Below the pieces are notes generated by a model that worked only from the letters and a program-made list of their open reading frames with translations, did not search any database and had not been told where the DNA came from. From JAWXBK01 sp040878185 (GTDB lineage Bacteria > Pseudomonadota > Alphaproteobacteria > Dongiales > Dongiaceae), in NCBI GenBank assembly GCA_040878185.1, contig JBBDMS010000033.1, forward strand, positions 1 through 64,000: 64,000 nt of DNA. Direction: 5' to 3'. Every line of letters begins with the position of its first letter. Position 1 is the first letter of the stretch. Of this stretch, positions 8,979 through 19,100 are shown piece by piece. A program made the position numbers and the translations under genes.

Positions 8979-10253
8979 TCAGTGTTCGGCCCACCGAATG
9001 GATTTAATATCGACGCCCGCCTGTGCCATTTCCCAGAGCGGGCTCAACTCGCGCAGACGCCGCACGGCCGCGACGACATGCTCGATCGCATAGTCCACAT
9101 CCTGTTCGGTCGTAAAGCGTCCGAGCCCGAAACGGATCGAGGTGTGTGCCAGTTCTTCCTCGACGCCGAGCGCGCGCAACACATAGGACGGTTCCAGCGA
9201 GGCCGAGGTGCAGGCCGAGCCGGACGATACCGACAGGTTCTTGATACCCATCATCAGCCCTTCGCCCTCGACATAGGCGAAGGAGATATTGAGATTGCCG
9301 GGGATCCGGTTTTCCAGATCGCCGTTCACATAGACTTCCGGCAGCGCCTTCGTGATGCCGTTGAGCATCCTGTCGCGCAGATAGCGCAGCCGCTCGGCTT
9401 CCGCCGGCATCTCGCGCTCGGCGATCGCACAGGCTTCGCCGAGGCCGACACAGAGCGGCGTCGGCAGCGTACCGGCACGCAAGCCCCGTTCCTGGCCGCC
9501 GCCATGGATCAGCGCCTCGAGCCGAACCCGCGGCTTGCGTCGCACATAGAGCGCGCCGACACCCTTGGGCCCGTAGAGCTTGTGGCCGGAGATGCTCATC
9601 AGATCGATGTTCATCGCATTGACGTCGAGCGCGATCTTGCCGACCGCCTGCGCGGCGTCGGTGTGGAAATAGACGCCTTTCTCGCGGCACAGCGCGCCGA
9701 TCTCCCTGAGCGGCTGGATCACGCCGATCTCGTTGTTGACCGCCATGATCGAGACCAGCGCCGTCTTGTCGGTGATCGCCGCGCGCAGCCGGTCGAGATC
9801 GACCAGGCCGTTCTGCTCCACCGGCAGATAGGTGACCTCGCAGCCTTCCATCTCCATATGGCGCGCGCTTTCGAGCACGCATTTATGCTCGGTCACGACG
9901 GTAATCAGATGATTGCGGCGATCCTTGTGGAACCGCAGCACGCCCTTCAACGCGATATTGTTCGATTCGGTCGCGCCCGACGTGAAGATCACTTCGCGCG
10001 GATCGGCACCGATGATCGATGCGACCTGCGTGCGCGCGATCTCGATCGCCTCTTCGGCTTCCCACCCATGATGATGGTTGCGCGAATGCGGATTGCCGAA
10101 CTTCTCCGTGAAGTACGGCAACATCTTCTCGACCACCCGCGGGTCGGTCGGGGTCGTCGCCTGATAGTCGAGATAGATCGGCAGATGCGGCTTGTTATTG
10201 CCGGCCTTTGCGCCGCTCATCGCCGCCCCACTCGTCATCGCATCGATCATCAT
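8979..10253 (-). CDS. iscS: Cysteine desulfurase IscS
   Basis: A 424-residue PLP enzyme that removes sulfur from cysteine. The PLP lysine is K225 (SGHKLYGPKG) and the persulfide cysteine is C348 in the flexible loop SSGSACTSASLEPS. The start at 10253 is preferred because an AGGGAGA ribosome-binding site lies just upstream (about 10263-10270); a longer frame to 10313 would overlap the preceding gene. The order iscS-iscU-iscA-hscB-hscA-fdx-iscX is canonical. A separate NifS-like paralogue precedes it. Confidence 0.96.
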   Translation of the reverse strand: MMIDAMTSGAAMSGAKAGNNKPHLPIYLDYQATTPTDPRVVEKMLPYFTEKFGNPHSRNHHHGWEAEEAIEIARTQVASIIGADPREVIFTSGATESNNIALKGVLRFHKDRRNHLITVVTEHKCVLESARHMEMEGCEVTYLPVEQNGLVDLDRLRAAITDKTALVSIMAVNNEIGVIQPLREIGALCREKGVYFHTDAAQAVGKIALDVNAMNIDLMSISGHKLYGPKGVGALYVRRKPRVRLEALIHGGGQERGLRAGTLPTPLCVGLGEACAIAEREMPAEAERLRYLRDRMLNGITKALPEVYVNGDLENRIPGNLNISFAYVEGEGLMMGIKNLSVSSGSACTSASLEPSYVLRALGVEEELAHTSIRFGLGRFTTEQDVDYAIEHVVAAVRRLRELSPLWEMAQAGVDIKSIRWAEH

Positions 10254-10281
10254 AGCGTCGGTTCTCCCTTTAACGAACTCA

Positions 10282-11430
10282 TCAGGCGGCCGGTGCCACG
10301 GCCGTTTTACCAACGTCGCGCGTCGCCAAGGCGCGCCACGCGTCGAGAAACCTGTCTACATCCGCATCCGTGCTCTGCCAGCCGAGGCTGACGCGGATCG
10401 CGGCATTCGCCACGTCCGGCTCGACACCCATGGCGCCGAGCACATGCGAGCGGGCGATCTTGCCGGAACTGCAGGCGGCACCCGCGCTGACCGCGATACC
10501 GGCCAGGTCGAGCGCGATCACCTGAACGTCGCTGGCAAGACCCGGCAAAGCAAAACAACTCGTGTTCGCCAGCCGCTCGGCATTGGTGCCGAAAATCCTG
10601 ACCGCCGGCGCGATCGATCGTATCTCGTGCTCGAGCCGGTTGCGCAAATCGCCAACCCGGCGCTGTTCGCTTGCCCGTTCGGCATCCGCTGCGGCAGCGG
10701 CCGCACCGAACCCGGCAATCGCCGCGACATTCTCCGTGCCAGCACGCCGGCCCAGCTCCTGCCCGCCGCCACGCAGCAGCGGCTCCAGTGCCAGACCATC
10801 GCGAACCACCAGCGCACCGATGCCGGTCGGACCGCCCAATTTGTGCGAGGACACGCTCATCAGATCGGCATTCAGAGCCTGAAAATCAAGCGGAATCCGG
10901 CCCGCCGCCTGCACCGCGTCGCAATGCAGCAGCGCGCCCGCGCGATGCGCGATCGCGGCTGCGTCAGCGACCGGCTGGATCGTGCCGGTTTCGTTGTTCG
11001 CAGCCATGATCGAGACCAGAGCCGGCTCGTCGTTTGCTGCCAGCATCGCGGTCAGATGCGCGCGATCGACGATGCCCGCTTCGTCGACCGGAACGGTTTC
11101 GATCGCCGGCGCCAAGACCTGCGCCGCCGCCAGTACTGAAGGATGTTCGGTCGCGCCGGCCAGAATCCGTCGCCGGCCGCTCGCGCGCAGCGCACCGTTG
11201 TTCGCTTCCGTCGCGCCCGCCGTGAAAACGATCTGCCGCGGCATCACATTGAGCAGTGCTGCAAGCTGTTCGCGCGCATCCTCGATCGTGCGCCGCGCCA
11301 GCCGGCCGAAACGATGAATCGACGACGCGTTGCCGACGCTATCGAGCGACGCGATCAGGGCCGCGCGCGCCTGCGGGCGCAGCGGAACCGTCGCGTTGTA
11401 ATCGAGATAGGCGGCCTGGCGCATCGTCAC
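10282..11430 (-). CDS. Second cysteine desulfurase, NifS-like, in the isc operon
   Basis: A 382-residue fold-type I PLP enzyme related to but clearly distinct from the IscS next to it. PLP lysine K197 (SSHKLGGPTG) and active cysteine C320 (SAGAACSSGKIARSHVLGAMG) are both intact. The loop around the cysteine is of the NifS/IscS (group I) type. The gene lies between iscR and iscS, with 28 bases to iscS. Such iscR-linked paralogues are known from other alphaproteobacteria, including Rickettsia. Its distinct role (for example tRNA thiolation or a separate acceptor) cannot be read from the sequence. Confidence 0.9.
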   Translation of the reverse strand: MTMRQAAYLDYNATVPLRPQARAALIASLDSVGNASSIHRFGRLARRTIEDAREQLAALLNVMPRQIVFTAGATEANNGALRASGRRRILAGATEHPSVLAAAQVLAPAIETVPVDEAGIVDRAHLTAMLAANDEPALVSIMAANNETGTIQPVADAAAIAHRAGALLHCDAVQAAGRIPLDFQALNADLMSVSSHKLGGPTGIGALVVRDGLALEPLLRGGGQELGRRAGTENVAAIAGFGAAAAAADAERASEQRRVGDLRNRLEHEIRSIAPAVRIFGTNAERLANTSCFALPGLASDVQVIALDLAGIAVSAGAACSSGKIARSHVLGAMGVEPDVANAAIRVSLGWQSTDADVDRFLDAWRALATRDVGKTAVAPAA

Positions 11431-11451
11431 GTACCGGTTCAGTCCCGTCGC

Positions 11452-11955
11452 TCACTCGGCCGCGACGGCATTGCCGCCGGGCTGGGTTTCGGCACGCGCC
11501 TCAGGGCGCGCGTCGCGATGATTGACGCCGCTCGAACCGAGCACACGGCGCTCGCACACATCGGCGAGCGATACCGAACTGAGGAACAGGTGAATCTGGT
11601 TGCCAAGCTCTTCCCACAGATCGTGGGTCAGGCAACGGCTCTTGTTGCTCTGGCAGCCGACCGGCGAACCGGGTGAACAGCGGGTTGCATGGATCGGTTC
11701 GTCGACCGCGAGGATCGCATCCGAGATGCGCAGATCGGTCGCGGCGCGCGCGAGCAGATAGCCGCCGCCGGGGCCGCGCACGCTGCGCACAAGGCCGCCG
11801 CGCCGCAGCTTCGCGAAAAGCTGCTCGAGATAGGAGAGCGAAATTTCCTGACGCCCGGCGATATCGGCGAGCGCAACCGGCTTTCCGTCATTGCTGTGAA
11901 AGGCGAGATCGACCAGCGCCATCACGGCATATCGACCCTTGGTACTGAGCTTCAC
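11452..11955 (-). CDS. iscR: Rrf2 family Fe-S sensing regulator IscR
   Basis: A 167-residue transcription factor. The winged helix-turn-helix occupies residues 1-80 (MKLSTKGRYAVMALVDLA; SYLEQLFAKLRRGGLVRSVRGPGGGY). Cluster ligands are C93, C101, C108 and H111; E. coli IscR uses three Cys and one His here, but with 5-residue spacings rather than 7 and 6. With a [2Fe-2S] cluster IscR represses the isc operon. A matching operator is visible at 12787-12811. The gene is second in the operon, 21 bases after cysE. Confidence 0.95.
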   Translation of the reverse strand: MKLSTKGRYAVMALVDLAFHSNDGKPVALADIAGRQEISLSYLEQLFAKLRRGGLVRSVRGPGGGYLLARAATDLRISDAILAVDEPIHATRCSPGSPVGCQSNKSRCLTHDLWEELGNQIHLFLSSVSLADVCERRVLGSSGVNHRDARPEARAETQPGGNAVAAE

Positions 11956-11976
11956 GGTCCCTCTCCTTCCTTGGCC

Positions 11977-12720
11977 TTAACCTTCGACACGCCGCAGCGG
12001 CGCCCGATCGGACATCGTTTCGGCATCCGCCGCCGCGCCGCGCGAGGCGGCCTGCTGTTCGAGTTCGGCGATCCGCGCATTGGCCGACGCGACCTGATCG
12101 CGCAGTTCGGCGATCGCGCGGGCGACCGGGTCCGGCAGATCGTCGGTCGGCGTGCCATAGGCCAGAAACTCCGGCCCGCAATCCTTGGAGATCACGACCC
12201 TCGCCGGAATGCCGACGACCGCACAGCCGCCGCGCACGTCCTTGACGACCACGGCATTCGCGCCGACGCGGGCGTTTTCGCCGACCGTGATCGGGCCCAG
12301 CACCTGCGCGCCGGAGCCGATGATCGCGCCGTTGCCGATGGTCGGGTGGCGCTTATGGTCGATCTGGGCCGCGGAATTGATCGAGGGCGCGATACCGCCC
12401 AGCGTCACGCCTTGATAAAGCACCACATCGTCGCCGATTTCCGCGGTTTCGCCGATCACCAGGCCCATGCCGTGATCGATGAACAGGCGCCGGCCGATCG
12501 TCGCCCCCGGATGGATCTCGATCCCGGTCAGCAGGCGGCCGACCTGGGAGAGCCACCGGGCCGGCAGGCGCCAGCCGCGCCGCCACATCGCGTGGCTGCC
12601 ACGATAGATGACCACCGCGTGAAATCCCGGGTATAATAGTGCGACTTCGAGGCGCGAACGGGCCGCGGGGTCGCGTCCCATCATGGAGTCGAGCTCCTCG
12701 CGCAAGTTCTTGAAAAACAT
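11977..12720 (-). CDS. cysE: Serine O-acetyltransferase CysE, first gene of the isc operon
   Basis: A 247-residue enzyme making O-acetylserine, the direct precursor of cysteine. The left-handed beta-helix repeats are clear (GATIGRRLFIDHGMG, IGETAEIGDDVVLYQGVTLGG, GNGAIIGSGAQVLG). It is the shorter EpsC-like form with a reduced N-terminal helical region. About 30 extra residues at the C-terminus (after DDLPDPVARAIAELRDQ) look like a short coiled coil. Being first in the isc operon, it ties cysteine supply to cysteine use by the two desulfurases downstream. Confidence 0.94.
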   Translation of the reverse strand: MFFKNLREELDSMMGRDPAARSRLEVALLYPGFHAVVIYRGSHAMWRRGWRLPARWLSQVGRLLTGIEIHPGATIGRRLFIDHGMGLVIGETAEIGDDVVLYQGVTLGGIAPSINSAAQIDHKRHPTIGNGAIIGSGAQVLGPITVGENARVGANAVVVKDVRGGCAVVGIPARVVISKDCGPEFLAYGTPTDDLPDPVARAIAELRDQVASANARIAELEQQAASRGAAADAETMSDRAPLRRVEG

Positions 12721-12778
12721 TTCTCATTCCGTAAATGTGACGGGCGCTTCGCCGGCCATGGGAATGGCCTGTACCTTA

Positions 12779-12807
12779 GGTATAGGTATCCCGAGCAATT
12801 TGGTCAA
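12779..12807 (-). promoter_or_regulatory. Sigma-70-type promoter for cysE-isc operon
   Basis: On the minus strand TTGACC (12802-12807) is followed after exactly 17 bases by TATACC (12779-12784). The predicted start would be near 12772, giving a leader of about 50 bases before the cysE ATG at 12720. The -35 box sits inside the IscR-like dyad. Confidence 0.6.
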
Positions 12808-12811
12808 GTAT
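12787..12811. promoter_or_regulatory. IscR type 1-like operator
   Basis: Read on the minus strand, 25 bases fit the E. coli type 1 IscR consensus (ATASYYGACTRWWWYAGTCRRSTAT) at 19 positions. The left half ATACTTGACC is a near-complete match, and the right half keeps CTCGGG. It covers the -35 box of the cysE promoter, as expected for repression by IscR encoded in the operon. On the plus strand a perfect TATAAT (12809-12814) overlaps its edge. Confidence 0.6.
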
Positions 12812-12903
12812 AATGCCCCAAACGGCCGGAACAGGTTCCCTTTATCCTACTAATCAAGTGGGTATTTAAGCCCGCCCGCGAGCGCCAGCAGAACGGTTGA
12901 TCG

Positions 12904-13596
12904 ATGCCAGACGTGATCATGATAGGACCCGCCGGGCGGCTTGAAGGCCGATACCTCCCGGCCAAGAAGCCGAACGCGCCGATTGCCCTCGTTCTTCATC
13001 CCCACCCGCTCTATGGCGGGACGATGAACAACAAGGTCGTCTACACGCTGTTCCATACCTTCGCGCAGCAGGGCTTCTCGGCGCTGCGCTTCAACTTCCG
13101 CGGCGTCGGCCGCAGCGAAGGCAAATTCGACCGCGGCGAAGGCGAATTGTCGGATGCGGCCTCGGCACTCGACTGGCTGCAGGCCCATAACCCCGATGCG
13201 CCCTATTGCTGGATCGCCGGCTTTTCGTTCGGTGCATGGATCGGCATGCAGCTTCTGATGCGCCGGCCGGAGATTACGGCCTTCGTGTCTGTCGCCCCGC
13301 CCGCCAATTCGACCTTCTCGTTCGACTTCCTCGCACCCTGCCCGGCTTCGGGCCTGATCCTGCGCGGCGACAAGGACGAGGTCGCGGCGGCGGAAGGCGT
13401 CGACAAACTGGTGAACAAGCTCAAATCGCAGCGCGGGATCGCGATCGACTACCGCACCATCCGCGGCGCCGACCATTTCTTCACCGACCATCTCGAACGG
13501 GTCGGACGCGAGGTGAAGGAATATCTGGTCAACTTCGATCCCGAGGCGCAGCCGGCTCCGCCGGAGCGCGAGAAGGAAAAAGCGAAGGCGCGCTGA
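12904..13596 (+). CDS. Alpha/beta hydrolase (COG2945-like)
   Basis: A 230-residue cytoplasmic protein. The nucleophile elbow is GFSFG with Ser108; HPHPLYGGTMNNKVV near residue 32 and FNFRGVGRSEG near 64 are hallmarks of this small hydrolase group. Asp (GDKDE) and His (GADHFF) candidates complete a triad. The tail after residue 215 is charged and low in complexity. Substrate unknown. It is divergent from cysE and shares the 183-base spacer that holds the IscR-like site and a plus-strand TATAAT. Confidence 0.82.
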   Translation: MPDVIMIGPAGRLEGRYLPAKKPNAPIALVLHPHPLYGGTMNNKVVYTLFHTFAQQGFSALRFNFRGVGRSEGKFDRGEGELSDAASALDWLQAHNPDAPYCWIAGFSFGAWIGMQLLMRRPEITAFVSVAPPANSTFSFDFLAPCPASGLILRGDKDEVAAAEGVDKLVNKLKSQRGIAIDYRTIRGADHFFTDHLERVGREVKEYLVNFDPEAQPAPPEREKEKAKAR

Positions 13597-13615
13597 CCGC
13601 GTCCCGCGTTTCCGA

Positions 13616-14728
13616 TCAGGCAACCGGTCCTGGATGCAATCGCCCGCCCGGCATCGGGGCGGGGACGCCGGTCGTTCCGGGCACGCTGAGCGGCAGCCCG
13701 CGCAGGCTGCGGACCGCGAGAAAGCCGAACGCCTGCGCCTCGATCAGATCGCCATCCCAGCCGACGGATTCGACCGGATCGACCGGCACGCCGAGCCGGC
13801 GCGCGAGCGCGGCCATGATCGTCGGATTGTGCCGCCCGCCACCGGTTACCAGCCATCGCCTGGGTGCCGCCGGCATCTGCGCGAGGGCGGCCGCAACGGC
13901 AGCCACGGTGAACGCGGTCAAGGTCGCCGCGCCATCGGCGGTCGACAGCGCGCGCGCCGGATCGAGGGTGAAATCGTTGCGGTCGAGCGATTTCGGCGCG
14001 GGCGCACTGAAATAGGAATGATCCATCAGCCGCGCGAGCACGCGCTCGTCGACGTGACCGGAAGCGGCAAGCCGCCCGTCGCGATCGCAGCTCTCGCCGA
14101 TACGGGCGCGGCACCAGTCGTCGATCAGCGCGTTGCCCGGACCGGTATCGAACGCCAGCAGCGCGTCGTCGCCGCCCGAACCGGTTCCGATCCAGGTGAC
14201 ATTGCCGACGCCGCCGAGATTGAGGACGGCGAGCGGGCGTTCGAGGCCGCCGGCCAGCGCCGCGTGATAGAGCGGCGCCAGCGGCGCCCCCTGCCCGCCG
14301 GCGGCAACATCGGCCGTCCGGAAATCGTTGATCACGTCGATGCCGGTCAGTGCGGCCAGCAATGGCCCATCGCCGATCTGCCAGGTGCGCCGCCGCCCCG
14401 GTTCATGGCGGATCGTCTGGCCGTGAAATCCGACGAGGGCGACATCGCCCGCCTGTAGCCGTGCCGTGTCGAGCAGCGACCGGACGAGTTCGGCATGGCG
14501 CCTTGTGAGTTCGGCCTCGATCGCCGCCGCATCGCCCTCGCCCGCCATCAGCCCGGTCAGCTTCGCCGCAAACGGGCGATCGTAAGGTTTCGTCAGGCCC
14601 GGGCCGGTGCGAAGCACCCGTTCGCCGTCGGTCTCGATGAGCGCCGCGTCGATGCCGTCGCAGGAGGTGCCGCTCATCAGGCCGATGGCGCGGATCGGGG
14701 CCGAAACCGGGGAATCGGAACGCTGCAT
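13616..14728 (-). CDS. anmK: Anhydro-N-acetylmuramic acid kinase
   Basis: A 370-residue sugar kinase that phosphorylates and opens 1,6-anhydro-MurNAc in cell-wall recycling. Family motifs are seen in order: GLMSGTSCDGIDAAL at the N-terminus, GFHGQTIRHEP, INDFRTADVAAGGQGAPLAP, and LVTGGGRHNPTIM. The ATG at 14728 is chosen because it begins just before the first motif; the upstream extension is not family-like. It is divergent from tyrS (124 bases), a pairing common in alphaproteobacteria, and converges on the hydrolase gene with only 19 bases between stops. Confidence 0.95.
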   Translation of the reverse strand: MQRSDSPVSAPIRAIGLMSGTSCDGIDAALIETDGERVLRTGPGLTKPYDRPFAAKLTGLMAGEGDAAAIEAELTRRHAELVRSLLDTARLQAGDVALVGFHGQTIRHEPGRRRTWQIGDGPLLAALTGIDVINDFRTADVAAGGQGAPLAPLYHAALAGGLERPLAVLNLGGVGNVTWIGTGSGGDDALLAFDTGPGNALIDDWCRARIGESCDRDGRLAASGHVDERVLARLMDHSYFSAPAPKSLDRNDFTLDPARALSTADGAATLTAFTVAAVAAALAQMPAAPRRWLVTGGGRHNPTIMAALARRLGVPVDPVESVGWDGDLIEAQAFGFLAVRSLRGLPLSVPGTTGVPAPMPGGRLHPGPVA

Positions 14729-14852
14729 ACGGGCCTCGGATTGAGCGCGGATCGACCGATGTGTTACATGACGCGGCCCGCCCGGCCAAGCCGCCGCGAA
14801 CCGGGAAGCCGGCCTTGCGGGCCGCCAATCGCCTTCCGCCACGGACCGAACG

Positions 14853-16106
14853 ATGACCGACCCGAAATCGTCATTTCTGCGCGAGATCGTTGCAAGGGGT
14901 TACCTGCATCAATGCACGGACCTTGCGGGACTGGATGCGCAGGCCACCGGCGGCCGCGTCGTCGCCTATGTCGGGTATGACGCCACGGGCGACAGCCTGC
15001 ATGTCGGTCATCTGCTCTCGATCATGATGCTGCGCCGGCTGCAGCAGCACGGACACAAGCCGCTCGTGCTGATGGGCGGCGGGACGACCAAAGTCGGCGA
15101 TCCGTCCGGGAAGGACGAAGCGCGCCGCATGCTCTCGGAGGCGGATATCGACGCCAATCTCGCCAGCATCCGCCGCTGCTTCACCAACTATCTCACCTTC
15201 GGCGACGGCCCGACCGACGCCGTAATGGTGAACAACGCGGAATGGCTCGACCGGCTCGGCTATATCGACTTCCTGCGCGATGTCGGACGGCATTTCTCGG
15301 TCAACCGGATGCTGAGCTTCGACAGCGTGAAGCTGCGGCTCGAGCGCGAACAGCCGCTGTCGTTCCTCGAATTCAATTACATGATCCTCCAGGCGTACGA
15401 TTTTCTCGAACTCGCCCGGCGCTACGATTGCAGTCTGCAGATGGGCGGCTCGGACCAGTGGGGTAACATCGTGAACGGCGTCGAACTCGGACGCCGTATC
15501 GACGATCGCGCGCTGCATGGCCTCACCTGCCCGCTTCTGACCACGAGCGCGGGCCAGAAAATGGGCAAGACCGCAACCGGCGCCGTCTGGCTCAATGCCG
15601 ACCGGCTGAGCCCGTACGATTTCTGGCAGTACTGGCGAAACACGGAAGATTCCGATGTTGGCCGCTTCCTGCGCCTCTTCACCGATCTGCCGCCCGATGA
15701 GATCGCAGCACTTGAACGTCTCGAGGGCGCGGGTATCAACGAGGCGAAGATCCGGCTTGCGACCGAAGTGACGGCGCTTGCGCATGGCAGGGATGCCGCG
15801 ATCGCGGTGGCCGACACGGCGCAACGCGTTTTCGAACAGGGCGGCACCGGCGGCGAGCTGCCGAGCATCGATGTCGCGCGCAACCGCTTGTCAGACGGCG
15901 TGCCGGTCTATGAGCTGTTTCGCGAAGCCGGGCTCGCGACGAGCAACGGCGAAGCGCGCCGCCTGGTGCGGGGCGGCGGGGCGCGCCTGAACGACAGCCC
16001 GCTCGACGATGAAAACCGCAAGGTGACGCTGGCGGATCTCACCGCGGAGGGCCACATCAAACTCTCGGCCGGCAAGAAGCGCCACGCGCTGGTGCGCGCC
16101 GGCTAG
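14853..16106 (+). CDS. tyrS: Tyrosyl-tRNA synthetase
   Basis: A 417-residue class I synthetase. The HIGH motif appears as HVGHLL, with LMGGGTTKVGDPSGK following; the KMSKS loop appears as KMGKT (GQKMGKTATG). A C-terminal S4-like RNA-binding domain is visible (EARRLVRGGGARLN). Length is normal. It ends 7 bases from the stop of the convergent AsmA-like gene. Confidence 0.97.
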   Translation: MTDPKSSFLREIVARGYLHQCTDLAGLDAQATGGRVVAYVGYDATGDSLHVGHLLSIMMLRRLQQHGHKPLVLMGGGTTKVGDPSGKDEARRMLSEADIDANLASIRRCFTNYLTFGDGPTDAVMVNNAEWLDRLGYIDFLRDVGRHFSVNRMLSFDSVKLRLEREQPLSFLEFNYMILQAYDFLELARRYDCSLQMGGSDQWGNIVNGVELGRRIDDRALHGLTCPLLTTSAGQKMGKTATGAVWLNADRLSPYDFWQYWRNTEDSDVGRFLRLFTDLPPDEIAALERLEGAGINEAKIRLATEVTALAHGRDAAIAVADTAQRVFEQGGTGGELPSIDVARNRLSDGVPVYELFREAGLATSNGEARRLVRGGGARLNDSPLDDENRKVTLADLTAEGHIKLSAGKKRHALVRAG

Positions 16107-16113
16107 CCACTAC

Positions 16114-19100
16114 TCAGCGTTCGGTCGGTTCGACCGGCTCGGCCGGCTCCCGTGGCGTATCGGTCGGCTCGCCGACCTCGAACAGTTCGCGCAGGAAGCC
16201 CGGCGCCAGCGCGGCCAGCGGGTTGTACGAAAACTGCGGCTCGCTCAGTTTGCCCGACGCGGAAAAGGTTGCAGCGAAAAGTCCTTCGCCCTCACCGCCC
16301 TGCAGGATCGGCCCGATCAACGGGATGTTGCCGAGAATGCTGTTGAACGCATAAGCGGGCACCAGCGTGCCTTTGAGCGCGATGCGGTCCTCTTCGGTAT
16401 CGATCCAGCCATCGGCGGTGACCCCGACCGATGGACCGTGCGCGCGGAAATCGTCGATCGCGATCCGACCGCCCGCCTTTTCGAAATCGGCCCGCAGGCC
16501 GGTAAAGAGGAAGCCTTCTCCGGTCAAAGCATCGACCAGTCCGGTCAGTGTCGCGACGGACAGCAATCGCGCGAGGCCCGGCGCGTTGACGAGGCGGAAT
16601 TGCGTGATGTTCAGGCTCCCGCGGATCGGGCGATCCGGTTCGGTGTCGACGCTTACGCCGGTTATGGTGAGCCGGCCGCCGAAGAACGAATCGCTGAAAT
16701 TGAACGTACTCAGCGTCGCACCGGCATCCGCCGCTTCGATCGCAAGCTCGTGCGTCCCTTCCGTCGTCGGCACATAGCGCACCATGATCGCGTTGTCGGC
16801 GCCGAGCGTGCCGTCGAGCTCCAGCCACTCCCAATAGTCGCCCTGGTTGTGCAGCTTGACGCGTGCGTTCTCGAGCGCACGACCGTCGCCGAGGATGATC
16901 CGGTCGAGATGTTCCGCCTGCAACGTGAACGGCGGCAACTGCTTTTCGGTTTCCTCGATCTCCTCGACGATCTCCGGTTCGGGTTCATCTTCCGCCGGCG
17001 TTTCCTCGACCACCTCTTCCGTGTCCTCGCCGATGAAGGGTTCGGCATTCAGGACGCCGCCGCCCAGCACAACATCGGTGCGCGGTCCTGCGATGACAAT
17101 CGCCACATCCGTGAGCGCGCTGCCCGACACATCGAGCTGACCGAAATCGACGCGCGCCAGCGCGCCGGTCGCCGGATCGAATTGCACCCCGCCCGTTGCG
17201 GCCAGGCCGGTCGCGTCGATCACGAGTTCGCGCAGCGCCGCCGGGTTACCGCCTACCATCTCGACAACAAAACTGGCCGTGCCGGCATCGCCGGCGAGTT
17301 TCGTGTAGTCGATCACCGGCAACGCGATAATGGCGTCGACCAGATCGAGATTGGTCGCGACTTCGCTGACGCCGCTGTCGTAGTTCGTATAGGTGACGCC
17401 GAACCCGACCGGCCCCGTGACAAATGGCTCGAGAGCGAGCCCGATTTTCGCGACCTCCTCGGCGGTCGTCCATCCGGCAACCTCGAAACTGTTGTTCAGC
17501 GTTTCGTGGTTGAACCATTCGAGCCAGCGGATATCGAGCGGGACGCCGGCGAACAGGCCCGTGCCTTTCATTTCGAGTCCGTCATTGTCGAGCGCGAGCG
17601 TGAAATTGCCATCGTTCAGCGGCTGACCCATCGCCGCCTCAACGAGATTGGCATCGGTAATCGTGGCGTTTGCCGTCATCTCGACGTCGGCAAAGGACAT
17701 GTTCTTCTTTGCCGGGAACGAGAAATGCAGCTCGGTGCTGGTCTCGCCGGTTGCGCCCTCGGGCACGATCCCGACGCGCGAGACATAGTCGAGGCGCGGA
17801 TGATCCAGCAGTTCGAGAGTCGCAGCCAGCGGCGCGGTGGCGGTTCCCTCGACCTTGATCCATTGCACGTCTTCGCCGATGCCGGTGATCTGAAGGCGAC
17901 CGCCGGAAATCTGGATCTCGCCGACATTGCCGCGCTCGAACGAGACGTCGAGCCGCCCCTTGTCGAAGATGCCCCGACCGGCCGCATTGACGATCGGCGG
18001 CAACGGTTTCAGGTATTGGATTGTCAGGCCTTCCCCGTCGACCGTCCCGGTGAACTGCTCAACGACCATGTCGCCCGAGCGTCCCTGCGGCCAGTTCAGC
18101 CGGAGGATCGCCTCTACTTTCTCGGCGCGCCCTTCGGGCATGTTTTCCGTGATCCAGCGCCGAGCATCGGTGCCATAGCCGTTGGGCCAGAATGTCGGCA
18201 CGGTCGCGAAATCGACGTTCTCGATCGTGACGTCGAGGGCGAGCGACATCGGCCCGCTCGCGAGTCCCGTCGCATCGCCGACCAACGCAAGGCGCGGGCC
18301 ACCGAGATCGAGCCGGAACGATTCGACGGTGAGCGTATCGAAGCCCGCACCGACTTTCGCGGCAATCGTCGCGCTCTCGATCGCGAGCGGCGCATCGTAG
18401 AGATTTCGCAACTCGATGCGCCCGGGCCCGGCGGATGCATTCAGTTCGATCTCGCCCAGTTCGCCGGCAAGCGAAATATCGGTGCGCACCGTGCCTGAAA
18501 TAAGCAGATCCGCGTTGGCAAGCGTCATCAGTCTCGATTCAACGAGGCCGAGCGCCGCAAGCTCGACATGATGGAACTGTCCGTCGATGACCACCCGCTC
18601 CGTCGCACGATCGTAGACCAGCCGCGCTTCCAGCCGCGCCGGGCGACCGAGCTCGGGAACATCGATCGTGGCGATGCCGGCCAGCCCCTGTGCATCCCTG
18701 CTCAAGACCACCGTCGCCCGTTCCGGGCGCCAGGTGAGACCGGTCCGGTCGTCGATCACCACGATGCTGGCATCGACGATGGCCGCCTCGGTCAGATATC
18801 CGGTCGCCCGGTCCGGATCGGGATCGTCGAGCAGCTCCTCGAGCAGAGTCGGGAATACGACCGATTCCTCGATCGCCGTGTCGGATGCCCGTTCCGGGGA
18901 TTCGCCGATCGACCAGTGCCCGTCGGCGTGGCGGCGAAATGCGATGGTCGGCTGATGCACCGCGATGGATGTCGGCGCGACCATCCCGTGCAGGAGCGCG
19001 CGCACGCTGAGCCGGAACGACACGCGCGGCACATGGGCCAGTTCCTGGCCGTTCTCGTCGAATGCCGTGACATCGGCGGCGGCGACGTCGATGCTGTGGC

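Noticed and set aside
16438..18498. A 686-codon frame antisense to the AsmA-like gene
   Set aside because: Composition is typical of reverse-frame shadow; no start site or motif.
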